The position numbers and the translations under genes were made by a program. A DNA stretch of 64,000 nt from Polaribacter atrinae (GTDB taxonomy: Bacteria > Bacteroidota > Bacteroidia > Flavobacteriales > Flavobacteriaceae): positions 2,230,501-2,294,500 of the forward strand of contig NZ_CP150660.1 in assembly GCF_038023995.1 (NCBI RefSeq). The letters run 5' to 3'. Shown piece by piece: positions 24,595-32,772 of the stretch (positions within the stretch are counted from its first letter, which is position 1; each line of letters opens with the position of its first letter). The notes beneath the pieces were generated by a model. It did not search any database, was not told the origin of the DNA, and worked only from the letters and a program-made list of their open reading frames with translations.

Positions 24595-24909
24595 ATGGAA
24601 ATTCAATTAGAACAAACAGACTTTAATAAGGTTATAGAAAACAACAGTAATGTATTATTAGATTTTTACGCAGAGTGGTGTGGACCTTGTCAAACATTAT
24701 TGCCAACCATCAACAAATTAGCAGACGAGTTACAGGACAACATTACTATTAAAAAAGTAAATGTTGATGAATACCCAGAAGTAGCAGCAAAGTTTAATAT
24801 TAGAAATATACCAACATTAATTTTCTTTAAAAACGGAGTACCTGCAGACAGACATACAGGTTTAATTACAGAAAGTAGTTTAAGAAGTAAAATAGACAAC
24901 TTAAAATAA
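24595..24909 (+). CDS. thioredoxin
   Basis: A 104-residue dithiol/disulphide oxidoreductase. The active site WCGPC is at residues 28-32, and the cis-Pro loop IRNIPTLIFFKNG is intact. No signal peptide, so it is cytosolic. It is the first gene of a redox cluster with the small Cys-rich protein, the AhpD-like protein and the cupredoxin-like protein; its own upstream box is nearly the same as the box before the next genes, implying co-regulation. A second thioredoxin gene lies at 49441. Confidence 0.95.
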   Translation: MEIQLEQTDFNKVIENNSNVLLDFYAEWCGPCQTLLPTINKLADELQDNITIKKVNVDEYPEVAAKFNIRNIPTLIFFKNGVPADRHTGLITESSLRSKIDNLK

Positions 24910-24947
24910 GCCTTGCAATCATCAAAAAAAAGACAACTTTTTAACGA

Positions 24948-25007
24948 GTCCAAATCAAAGGAACTTTTGTCCAATTTTAGAGGACGTTATCGGTTGCATC
25001 TTTGCAG
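24948..25007 (+). promoter_or_regulatory. regulatory/promoter box 2 before the Cys-rich small gene
   Basis: A 60-bp twin of 24467-24526 with the same module order and spacing. It lies in the 130-nt gap after the thioredoxin gene and gives the following genes their own promoter. Confidence 0.65.
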
Positions 25008-25039
25008 AGTCAATTAATAACAACAAGAAAACAACAATT

Positions 25040-25138
25040 ATGAAAACAATAGAAAACGCACAATGTCCTAACTGTTGTGGATACCAAACCTACGACGATC
25101 AAAACCCAGAACAACAACTTTGCAAATGCGAAGGTTAA
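25040..25138 (+). CDS. 32-residue cysteine-rich small protein
   Basis: Reads MKTIENAQCPNCCGYQTYDD and ends LCKCEG. Five Cys residues in CPNCC and CKC arrangements suggest a zinc- or redox-active knuckle. It is placed 32 nt after a promoter box shared with the thioredoxin gene and about 50 nt before the AhpD-like gene, so it is very likely expressed with them. I do not know a named family; annotation pipelines could miss it because of its size. Confidence 0.6.
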   Translation: MKTIENAQCPNCCGYQTYDDQNPEQQLCKCEG

Positions 25139-25188
25139 TATAAAAGCAACACAAAACAGTAATAATAAAACATTTTAAAAATAAAATT

Positions 25189-25737
25189 ATGAGCACATTT
25201 AACGTACCAACAAAAAACGAAGTATCAGCAAATAACCAAGCAATCTTTACTCAATTAGAAAAAGGATTAGGTTTTGTACCAAATTTATACGCAGCATTTG
25301 CACACAGTGAAACTGCATTAGGTAACTTTTTAGCAATAGGAAACGGAAAAACTAGTTTTTCTGCAAAAGAAAAAGAAGTAATAAACTTAGCCGTAAGTCA
25401 AGTAAACGAATGTGTTTATTGTTTATCTGCACACACAGCAATTGGTAAAATGAATGGTTTTACAGAGCCTCAAATTTTAGAATTAAGAGCTGGTGAAGCT
25501 TCTTTTGACGCAAAATTAGATGCTTTAGCAAAATTTTCTAGAAGTGTATCTCTAAACAGAGGAGCTGCAACAACAGAAGCAGTAGAAAACTTATACGCAG
25601 CAGGATATACAAAAGGAAACTTGGCAGATGCAATTATCTTAATAGGAGAAATTACCATTACCAACTACTTTCACAAAACAACAGATGTTGCCGTAGATTT
25701 CCCAGTAGCACAAACATTAGAAGTAGCAACAGTTTAA
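25189..25737 (+). CDS. carboxymuconolactone decarboxylase / AhpD-like protein
   Basis: A 182-residue all-helical protein of the CMD/AhpD superfamily. The redox motif Cys75-x2-Cys78 with downstream His82 (ECVYCLSAHT) matches alkylhydroperoxidase-type members, which reduce peroxides with electrons from thiol carriers. The thioredoxin two genes upstream is a plausible electron donor. Cytosolic, no signal peptide. Confidence 0.88.
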   Translation: MSTFNVPTKNEVSANNQAIFTQLEKGLGFVPNLYAAFAHSETALGNFLAIGNGKTSFSAKEKEVINLAVSQVNECVYCLSAHTAIGKMNGFTEPQILELRAGEASFDAKLDALAKFSRSVSLNRGAATTEAVENLYAAGYTKGNLADAIILIGEITITNYFHKTTDVAVDFPVAQTLEVATV

Positions 25738-25777
25738 TAAATAATCAATTTTTAATCATTAATAATACACAACAATC

Positions 25778-26152
25778 ATGAAAAAAGTAATCGCAATTTT
25801 AGTAGTAGTTTTAGGTTTCGCATTTAGTACAAATGCACAAGATAAAATGGATAAAGCAGCTGTAAAAACAGTTTCTTTAGAACAAACAAAAGGTGAGTTT
25901 ACTCAGAAACAACTTACATTATCTGAAGGAACTTATATTTTTGAAGTAGCAAACAACAATGTTGGTCATAATGTAGGTTTTGTTTTAGCTCCTAAAGCAG
26001 ATGCAAAAGCGCACATTAAAAACGCATATGTTACTGCACAAGTAAAAAACAATACTAAAGAAACTTCTAAAGAAGTAACGCTTACAAAAGGAGAATATGT
26101 TTATTTCTGTCCTTTAAACCCAACACCACAATATACGTTAATCGTAGAATAG
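25778..26152 (+). CDS. exported cupredoxin-like protein
   Basis: A 124-residue protein with signal peptide (cleavage after residue 20, TNAQ). The fold pattern is that of a blue-copper protein: GHNVGF (His64) and KGEYVYFCPLNP (Cys111). The second His and the Met normally following Cys (Cx2-4Hx2-4M) are absent; the sequence ends CPLNPTPQYTLIVE. Copper binding is therefore doubtful or atypical. It is last in the redox cluster and followed by a terminator at 26176. Confidence 0.8.
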   Translation: MKKVIAILVVVLGFAFSTNAQDKMDKAAVKTVSLEQTKGEFTQKQLTLSEGTYIFEVANNNVGHNVGFVLAPKADAKAHIKNAYVTAQVKNNTKETSKEVTLTKGEYVYFCPLNPTPQYTLIVE

Positions 26153-26175
26153 TTTTCTTAATTCAAATAGTGATT

Positions 26176-26203
26176 GGCGAGCAGAAATGCTCGCCTTTTT
26201 TGT
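26176..26203 (+). terminator. Rho-independent terminator of the redox cluster
   Basis: Stem GGCGAGCA/TGCTCGCC with loop GAAA and a T6 tail: a GC-rich, textbook terminator. Confidence 0.92.
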
Positions 26204-26212
26204 GTTTATAAA

Positions 26213-27013
26213 TTAAAATTTTTCTGGCACAAAAGTTTGATAATCCATAGGTGGTCTTACATAAGATTTACCATCTGGTAATGAAGGAAGTTCAATTGGT
26301 TGAATATCCATATGTTCATACGGAATCTTACTTAACACATGGCTGATACAGTTTAATCTGGCTTTCTTTTTATTTTCTGAATCTACTACAAACCAAGGCA
26401 CTTGCTTGGTATCTGTATGTGCAAACATTTGATCTTTTGCCTTCGAATATTCTAACCAACGAGAACGAGATTGTAAATCCATAGGACTAAATTTCCATCG
26501 TTTTAAAGGGTTCGAAATACGATTTTTAAAACGTCTTTCTTGTTCCTCGTCACTTACTGAGAACCAGTATTTTAAAACAATAATTCCAGATCTTACCAAC
26601 ATGCGTTCAAACTCTGGACAAGAACGTAAAAACTCATCATATTCATCATCGGTACAAAAGCCCATTACTTTTTCTACGCCTGCCCTATTGTACCAACTTC
26701 TATCAAACAACACAATTTCTCCTGCTGCAGGTAAATATTGCACGTAACGCTGAAAATACCATTGCGATTTTTCTTTTTCTGTAGGTACGCCCAATGCAAC
26801 CACTTTACAAATTCTAGGATTTAAAGGCTCTGTAAATCGTTTAATGGTTCCTCCTTTTCCAGAAGCGTCTCTTCCTTCAAAAAGAATGACCACTTTTAAT
26901 CCTTGGTTTTTAACCCATTCTTGCATATGCACCAACTCTGTGTGCAATATTTTTAATTCTTGATCGTAATTAAATTTCTTTTTCTTACTATTTGAAGTCG
27001 TTTCTTTATCCAT
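26213..27013 (-). CDS. ppk2: polyphosphate kinase 2 (PPK2 family)
   Basis: Transfers phosphate between polyphosphate and nucleoside diphosphates (or monophosphates). 266 residues, single-domain. Walker A is GRDASGKGG, the following lid region starts TIKRFTEPLNPR, and Walker B/catalytic FDRSWYNRAGVEKVMG is intact. The architecture fits the short PPK2 class that acts on NDPs; the exact class cannot be fixed by eye. It stands alone, divergent from the hydrolase gene at 27181. Confidence 0.93.
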   Translation of the reverse strand: MDKETTSNSKKKKFNYDQELKILHTELVHMQEWVKNQGLKVVILFEGRDASGKGGTIKRFTEPLNPRICKVVALGVPTEKEKSQWYFQRYVQYLPAAGEIVLFDRSWYNRAGVEKVMGFCTDDEYDEFLRSCPEFERMLVRSGIIVLKYWFSVSDEEQERRFKNRISNPLKRWKFSPMDLQSRSRWLEYSKAKDQMFAHTDTKQVPWFVVDSENKKKARLNCISHVLSKIPYEHMDIQPIELPSLPDGKSYVRPPMDYQTFVPEKF

Positions 27014-27138
27014 CTATGCAATCTACGAAAAATCAAAAAAACATGAAATAGAATTGTTTTAGAGCTGCTATTTTAAATTAATTATAAATAATAAAAGTTC
27101 AGAAAAACAATTAAAAACCACATCAAAATTAAAAGTCT

Positions 27139-27146
27139 TATTTTTG
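27139..27146 (+). promoter_or_regulatory. -7 promoter element (TATTTTTG)
   Basis: TAnnTTTG match 34 nt before the TTG start of the hydrolase at 27181. A -33 TTG is not evident. Confidence 0.4.
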
Positions 27147-27180
27147 CATTTCCATTTTAATAGATATCAAAAATAAATAT

Positions 27181-27960
27181 TTGCTAAACTACTATTCATA
27201 TCCACATACAACCTCTAAAGAATGGGTAACCTTTGTTCATGGAGCAGGAGGCAGCAGCTCTATCTGGTTTAAACAAGTAAGAGATTTTAGAAGACATTTT
27301 AATGTTTTAATTTTAGATTTACGTGGGCATGGAGATAGCAAACCAACATTAAAAGATACTTTTAAAGCTAAATATACTTTCGACTCTATTACGGCAGATA
27401 TTGTTGAAGTGATTGATCATTTAAAAATTGAAAAATCTCATTTTATTGGTATTTCTTTAGGTACTATTCTTATTAGAAATCTTGCAGAAAAAAGACCAGA
27501 AATGGTAAAAAGCATGATTATGGGTGGTGCTATTATAAAAATGAATTTCCGCTCTCAAGTTTTAATGAAAGTTGGTAATATTTTTAAATCTGTAGTACCT
27601 TATATGTTACTTTACAAACTTTTTGCATTTATTATAATGCCAAAGAAAAATCATAAAAACTCTAGATTGTTATTTGTTAATGAAGCCAAGAAATTATATC
27701 AAAGAGAATTTTTACGCTGGTTTAAATTAACCTCAGAAATTAACCCACTTTTACGTTTTTTTAGAACAAAAGATATTAAAATACCTACGCTATATGTTAT
27801 GGGTGCAGAAGATCATTTGTTTTTACCTTCTATAAAAAACATTGTTGCCAAACATGTAACTTCATCACTTTTTGTTATAGAAAATTGTGGTCATGTTGTA
27901 AATGTAGAGCAACCAGAAATGTTTAACAACCAAACAATTCGTTTTATTACATCTTTATAG
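27181..27960 (+). CDS. alpha/beta-fold hydrolase
   Basis: A 259-residue hydrolase. HGAGGSSSIWF near residue 20 (oxyanion hole), LDLRGHGDS, nucleophile elbow GISLGT, acid in MGAEDHLFLP and His in NCGHVVNVEQPE: a full triad. The start is TTG at 27181; no ATG in frame is close, and the reading from it begins with the first beta strand. The substrate is unknown. It is not closely related to the hydrolase at 14417. Confidence 0.85.
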   Translation: MLNYYSYPHTTSKEWVTFVHGAGGSSSIWFKQVRDFRRHFNVLILDLRGHGDSKPTLKDTFKAKYTFDSITADIVEVIDHLKIEKSHFIGISLGTILIRNLAEKRPEMVKSMIMGGAIIKMNFRSQVLMKVGNIFKSVVPYMLLYKLFAFIIMPKKNHKNSRLLFVNEAKKLYQREFLRWFKLTSEINPLLRFFRTKDIKIPTLYVMGAEDHLFLPSIKNIVAKHVTSSLFVIENCGHVVNVEQPEMFNNQTIRFITSL

Positions 27961-28072
27961 TTCTAGAAGCTTAATTCAATATAAAACACTTCTTTAATAG
28001 ATTTTTATACGGTATATTTACCTTTTAAATACATCTATTATGAATCAGATAATTACATTTTGAGAAGTTTTA

Positions 28073-29041
28073 ATGCGAATTTCGCCGTCAGGAAACAAAA
28101 AATTTATTCAATCTAACCAAGTAGAATTTTACTTTGGTGGTACAGAATTAAATGTAGGTATTTCTGTAGCAAATTTTGGAGCAGACGTAAAACATATTTC
28201 ATGTGTTTCTGATGATTTTATAGGAGATACAGCAATTTCTTTTCTAAGAAAATTTGACGTTAGTACTTCTGCAATTGTTCGTTCTAGCAGACCTTTAGGG
28301 GTTTATTTTTTAGAAGTTGGTGCAGTTATGAGACCAAGTTCTATTTCTTACAATAGGTCTCATTCTTCTTTTTCTGAAATTCAACCAGAAATGGTAAACT
28401 GGGAAAAATCTTTAAAAAAAGGAAAATGGTTTCATTGGACAGGGATTACGCCTGCACTTTGTAAAGGTGGTTATGAAACTTTAAAAGAGGGATTAATTCT
28501 TGCCCAAAAAAAAGGTATGGGAATTTCTGCAGATCCAACGTATAGAAGTGGTTTATGGAAATGGGGAGGAATTCCGAAAGAAGTTTTATCAGAATTAGTG
28601 AACTATTCTACCGTTTTTATTGGAGGTGTAAATGAGATAAATGAACTTTTAGAGACCAATTATTCTTATTCGAATGAAGATTTTATTGAAGCCAGTAATC
28701 AATTAATGGAGAAATATCCTACCATAGAAAAAGTGTTCGATAAAATAAGAACTTCTATCAATTCTTCTTGGCATAAAATTAGAGCAAGAATGTGGAATGG
28801 TAAAGAATTTAAAGAAACCCAAGATCTAGACATCACACATATTGTAGACAGAATTGGTACTGGTGATGCTTTTGCTGCTGGAATAATTCATGGTTTACAA
28901 AAATTTGATGACTTTAAAACGATGCAATTTGGTAGTGCAGCTTGTGCTATTAAACACACCTATTTAGGCGATATTAATTACGCAAACGAAAAAGAAGTAA
29001 TGAGTATTCTAGAAGGTAATACCACAGGTAGATTGCAGTGA
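28073..29041 (+). CDS. kdgK: PfkB-family sugar kinase (2-dehydro-3-deoxygluconokinase-like), N-terminus cut by an in-frame TGA
   Basis: Phosphorylates 2-keto-3-deoxygluconate-type sugars with ATP. From 28073 the protein has the PfkB body (FYFGGTELNVGISVANFGAD, ADPTYRSGLW, and the ATP/catalytic site IGTGDAFAAG). Homologues begin with an ITFGE strand that is missing here. It is found just upstream in the same frame: ATG at 28040 reads MNQIITF, then TGA at 28061-28063 where Gly is expected, then EVLMRISP. The gene is thus interrupted at codon 8; translation could restart at 28073 but without the first strand. It is either a recent nonsense mutation or a base-call error. It ends with TGA. Confidence 0.82.
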   Translation: MRISPSGNKKFIQSNQVEFYFGGTELNVGISVANFGADVKHISCVSDDFIGDTAISFLRKFDVSTSAIVRSSRPLGVYFLEVGAVMRPSSISYNRSHSSFSEIQPEMVNWEKSLKKGKWFHWTGITPALCKGGYETLKEGLILAQKKGMGISADPTYRSGLWKWGGIPKEVLSELVNYSTVFIGGVNEINELLETNYSYSNEDFIEASNQLMEKYPTIEKVFDKIRTSINSSWHKIRARMWNGKEFKETQDLDITHIVDRIGTGDAFAAGIIHGLQKFDDFKTMQFGSAACAIKHTYLGDINYANEKEVMSILEGNTTGRLQ

Positions 29042-29122
29042 TAAGAATCTAAAAAATACAATACATTTTTTATAAGATTACTATTCTTAGGAAGTTTTAT
29101 AAAAAAACAAGATATTTGTATC

Positions 29123-29488
29123 GTGAAAATAGCAGCCATATTTTTATCGTTATTCTTGCTTTCTAAGCCCTTGCTTCCGTTATTGGAATATGCTGCTTTT
29201 TACGATTATATTAAAAATGAACTTTGTGAAAACAAAGATGCTCCAGAATTACAGTGTAACGGAAAATGTCATTTAGCAAAACAAATTGTTAAAGCGGGAG
29301 ACACTGAAAATGGTTCAGAAAAAAACCAATCTTTTTCAATAGAAATGTCTATTGTTTATTTTCAAGATACAAATCTTAATTATTCGTTCTTTTCACTAAA
29401 AGAACAACGTTTAAAAGTAACATCTCTTTATAGTAATATTTATAAATACAATTATATAGATACTATTTTTCACCCACCACTTGTTTAA
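29123..29488 (+). CDS. small exported Cys-containing protein upstream of the copper genes
   Basis: A 121-residue protein starting with GTG at 29123. The hydrophobic N-terminus (residues 3-24) is a signal or anchor. It contains Cys35 and the motif Cys45-x3-Cys49-His50 (QCNGKCHLAKQ), a possible metal site. I recall similar short proteins beside copper-related TonB receptor genes in Flavobacteria; I know of no assigned function. 329 nt separate it from the lipoprotein gene, so it may be its own transcript. Confidence 0.65.
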   Translation: MKIAAIFLSLFLLSKPLLPLLEYAAFYDYIKNELCENKDAPELQCNGKCHLAKQIVKAGDTENGSEKNQSFSIEMSIVYFQDTNLNYSFFSLKEQRLKVTSLYSNIYKYNYIDTIFHPPLV

Positions 29489-29627
29489 TTTCTACATAAA
29501 ACAAGGAATCCTTATACCACATTTTACAATGTTTGGCTAAATAATATATTTAGCTAAGTAGTACAATCTGTATACTTTTAATTAGCAATAATTAAACAGT
29601 AGATAGCAACACTATTTTATACTTGTA

Positions 29628-29655
29628 TTTGTACAAAAAAACATCTTTGTACAAC
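29628..29655. promoter_or_regulatory. two TTTGTACAA palindromes, possible operator pair
   Basis: TTTGTACAAA (29628-29637) and TTTGTACAAC (29646-29655) have centres 18 bp apart, close to two helical turns. They lie in the 329-nt gap 29489-29817 before the copper genes, in which I otherwise see nothing. A repressor site is a guess. Confidence 0.35.
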
Positions 29656-29817
29656 TGGTGTAAGTGCCTCCTTCCTATTTCTTTTAGTGGTAATAAAGCA
29701 ATTTTAACTATTGTGCTCACCTAATAATACACGGTACTTTTATTTTAAAAAGGTACTCGAGTATTTATTTAGATCCACTATTTTTTAAACAGTTTTTAAT
29801 AAAACAGTCTATAAATA

Positions 29818-30741
29818 ATGAAACATTTACATTTTATTGTAATTGCAATTCTTGTTGTGATTACTTCTTGTACGCTAGATAAAACAGATTACGAAGCAGA
29901 ATTAAACGTTGAAACTACCGAGTATATAGAATTCGAAGAAGTTACATCAATAATTAGCGGAGATTATACCATTAGTATAGAAGCCTTAAATGGTACTTTA
30001 TACAAAGGCTACAATGAAGTGCATCTAAAAATCAGCAATACACTAACTGATGAATTTTTAGACAGTTCTAAAGTTACTTTTCTACCAATAATGACGGATG
30101 CCAACGGTAATAAAGTTTCTTGTCCGCATGAGTATAATTTATCTTACGATTCAAGTGAAGCATATTATTTAGGATACGTTGTATTTACTAGCGAAAGTAG
30201 TTCTACTGTAGATTGGCAGTTATATATCGATTTTACAGATAGTGATGAAACTCATGCTCAAAATCAAATTATTACTGTGGAAGAACAAGTAAATAAAAAC
30301 CTCAACATGACTGCTTTTACAGGAAATGACGATGAACAATATTTTATTGCGCTCGTTGCTCCTCAAAGTCCAAGTGTTGCACAAAACGATTTGCTTGCGG
30401 GTATTTACAAATACAACAAACCGACAACTATAGCAGGTGTTTTTCCAGATCCTTCTCAATTTTCGTATTCAATTGTAGATGCACATACGTTACTTATAGA
30501 TCCTAGAATGCCAGAGCCTTCTATGGGAAATCATTCATCATCAAACAACCAAGATTTAGAACAACAAACCGATGGTTTATATCATGGTATTGTAAATTAT
30601 ACAATGACAGGAAATTGGACGCTGAATTTCATCCTAAAAAATGAAAATAATGTCACCATAAAAGGGACTGAGGTTTCTACAGAGTTTACTCCAGGAGTTG
30701 AAGGTGAAAAAGGCGAGCTTTTTATTGACATTTTATTTTAA
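29818..30741 (+). CDS. lipoprotein with two FixH/YtkA-like domains, copper module
   Basis: A 307-residue protein; lipobox VITSC with Cys18. Two similar beta domains follow: one at about 48-155 (YKGYNEVHLKISN, then GYVVFTSESSSTVDWQLYIDF) and one at about 170-305 (MPEPSMGNHSSSN, then HGIVNYTMTGNWTLNFIL). The second matches the MPxMxxH plus G-x-W pattern of FixH/YtkA-like domains; its Met/His cluster is a plausible copper site. It ends 4 nt before the TonB receptor ATG. I infer a periplasmic or surface copper-binding partner of the receptor. Confidence 0.7.
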   Translation: MKHLHFIVIAILVVITSCTLDKTDYEAELNVETTEYIEFEEVTSIISGDYTISIEALNGTLYKGYNEVHLKISNTLTDEFLDSSKVTFLPIMTDANGNKVSCPHEYNLSYDSSEAYYLGYVVFTSESSSTVDWQLYIDFTDSDETHAQNQIITVEEQVNKNLNMTAFTGNDDEQYFIALVAPQSPSVAQNDLLAGIYKYNKPTTIAGVFPDPSQFSYSIVDAHTLLIDPRMPEPSMGNHSSSNNQDLEQQTDGLYHGIVNYTMTGNWTLNFILKNENNVTIKGTEVSTEFTPGVEGEKGELFIDILF

Positions 30742-30745
30742 ATCG

Positions 30746-32731
30746 ATGAAAAAAATAACCATAGTATTGCTCTTATTAACAACATTTGTAAACGCGCAAA
30801 CGGTACCAAAAAAAAGAGATAGTTTAGGAGGAGTTTTGGACGAAGTTGTAATTATTGCTGCCAAAAAGAAGAAAATAGAAACAGATATGAAAATGGCTGT
30901 TTCTGTTGATGAATTTCTGGCATCTTCAGACAACATCAGTTTTATTAAACGTGGTGCGTATGCTTGGGAACCTCTGCTAAATAACATGAGCACAGAGCGT
31001 TCTTTAGTTACCATAGATGGTATGCACGTTTTTGGAGCTTGTACCGATAAAATGGATCCGGTAACTTCTTATGTAGAAAGTAATAACTTATCTGATATTG
31101 ATATAAAATCCGGACAATCAGGAAGCTTACATGGCGCCACTGTAGCGGGTAGTATCGATCTAAAAAGAAAAAGTACCGCATTCGGATTTTCAAAAAAATG
31201 GAGCGGAGCCTATCAAACTGGTTTTGAGTTTAACAATAGTCAGTTTTTTAACCTTGCTAATGCTTCTTATTCCGATGATAAATTGGTGGTTGATGGAAGT
31301 ATTTCTAACAGAAAAGCAGAAAACTATAGCGATGGTAATAACGATGAAGTAAACCATTCTCAATTCGAAAAATTGAATGCCTCTTTAGGAGTTGCCTACA
31401 AAACGAGTGATTTATCCTCTGTAAGAGTGGATGCAATTTTTGATAGAGCTAAAAACGTTGGTTTCCCTGCATTACCTATGGATTTATCATTGTCTAGAGC
31501 TTTAATTACGTCTGTTGCCTACAAACAATTTTTCGAAAAAGGAATTGTAAAAGTTTGGGATACCAAAGTTTATTTTAATGCTGTAGAGCATTATATGGAT
31601 GATACTACGCGTCCGGAAAACTTGGTGCATATGGACATGCCAGGTTGGAGCACCACCTATGGTTTGATTTCTAAAGTGAATCTTCAAAAAGACAATTTAT
31701 CGTCAGAAGTGCAATTGAATGCTTACACTAATTTATCTATTGCAGAAATGCGAATGTATCCGCAAGACAGAAGCGAACGAACCATGTTTGCCTATAGTTG
31801 GCCTTGGGTTACTACTACCTATGCAGGACTTTCAATGAATAATTTATGGGATATTTCTGATACAAGTCAGTTAAGTTTTGGAGGATCTTTAGGGTTTAAT
31901 TACAATTATTCTAAATATGTAGAATTCAATTGGATTTTTCATCCTGGAACACCACAAGAAAAAACAAGATTTTTACCAAGTTTAAATGCAAGTTATCATT
32001 TAAATGTAGGTGATTTCGATTTTTCTGTTGGTGGTGGTTACGGGCATAGAGCGCCTTCTGTTTCCGAAGGATATGGATATTATATTTATAACAGTTTCGA
32101 TAGATATGATTACATCGGAAATCCGGATTTAAAAAATGAAATTTCTTATGAAACCAATGCAAGTGCTGGGTTTAAAAATGAAAAACTGAGTGTACAAGCC
32201 AAAGTGAATTACTTCTATATTAAAAATTACATTATAGGAAGAATTTTAAGTTTAGGAAGCCCAATGAACTATCAATCTGTTGGTGTAAAGGGATATACCT
32301 CTTTAGATTATGCCACATTGTTCAATTTCTCATTAAATACCAAGTATAATATATTACAAAATTTGCACTGGAAAGGAACCTTAACTTACGCGAGAGGTTT
32401 AAATGATAGTAAAAATAACTTACCATTTATCCGTCCGTTGAGCTACCAAAGTTCTTTACATTTTTCTCATAAAAAATTCAGCTTTTTAACATCACTAAAT
32501 GGCGACTTTACGCAGCGTAATTATAGTCCAGAATTTGGAGAGGACGAAACACCATCATATAAAAATTGGAATGTTTCTGCAGATTATACTTTTTACATTA
32601 ATAATTACAAAACGGTTTTTCAAGTAGGTGCAGAAAACCTGTTTAATGAATATTACAGCACCTACGCAGATTGGGGAAATATCCCAAGAATGGGACGTAA
32701 TGTCTTTACGTCTTTAAAAATAAATTTTTAA
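30746..32731 (+). CDS. TonB-dependent copper receptor, OprC/NosA-like
   Basis: A 661-residue outer-membrane receptor with signal peptide (cleavage after VNAQ, residue 18), a plug domain and a beta barrel ending in the aromatic-rich TSLKINF. The start at 30746 is chosen because MKKITIVLLLLTTFVNAQ is a clean signal peptide; an in-frame ATG at 30698 lies inside the upstream gene. The plug contains Cys99-x3-Met103 (GACTDKMDP) and the barrel His282-x-Met284 (EHYMDD), the CxxxM/HxM combination that binds copper in Pseudomonas OprC. The flanking MbnP and MbnH genes agree with copper import across the outer membrane. Confidence 0.87.
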   Translation: MKKITIVLLLLTTFVNAQTVPKKRDSLGGVLDEVVIIAAKKKKIETDMKMAVSVDEFLASSDNISFIKRGAYAWEPLLNNMSTERSLVTIDGMHVFGACTDKMDPVTSYVESNNLSDIDIKSGQSGSLHGATVAGSIDLKRKSTAFGFSKKWSGAYQTGFEFNNSQFFNLANASYSDDKLVVDGSISNRKAENYSDGNNDEVNHSQFEKLNASLGVAYKTSDLSSVRVDAIFDRAKNVGFPALPMDLSLSRALITSVAYKQFFEKGIVKVWDTKVYFNAVEHYMDDTTRPENLVHMDMPGWSTTYGLISKVNLQKDNLSSEVQLNAYTNLSIAEMRMYPQDRSERTMFAYSWPWVTTTYAGLSMNNLWDISDTSQLSFGGSLGFNYNYSKYVEFNWIFHPGTPQEKTRFLPSLNASYHLNVGDFDFSVGGGYGHRAPSVSEGYGYYIYNSFDRYDYIGNPDLKNEISYETNASAGFKNEKLSVQAKVNYFYIKNYIIGRILSLGSPMNYQSVGVKGYTSLDYATLFNFSLNTKYNILQNLHWKGTLTYARGLNDSKNNLPFIRPLSYQSSLHFSHKKFSFLTSLNGDFTQRNYSPEFGEDETPSYKNWNVSADYTFYINNYKTVFQVGAENLFNEYYSTYADWGNIPRMGRNVFTSLKINF

Positions 32732-32772
32732 ACAATAATTAAAATCAATAAATAACCAGAAAATTTAAACGA

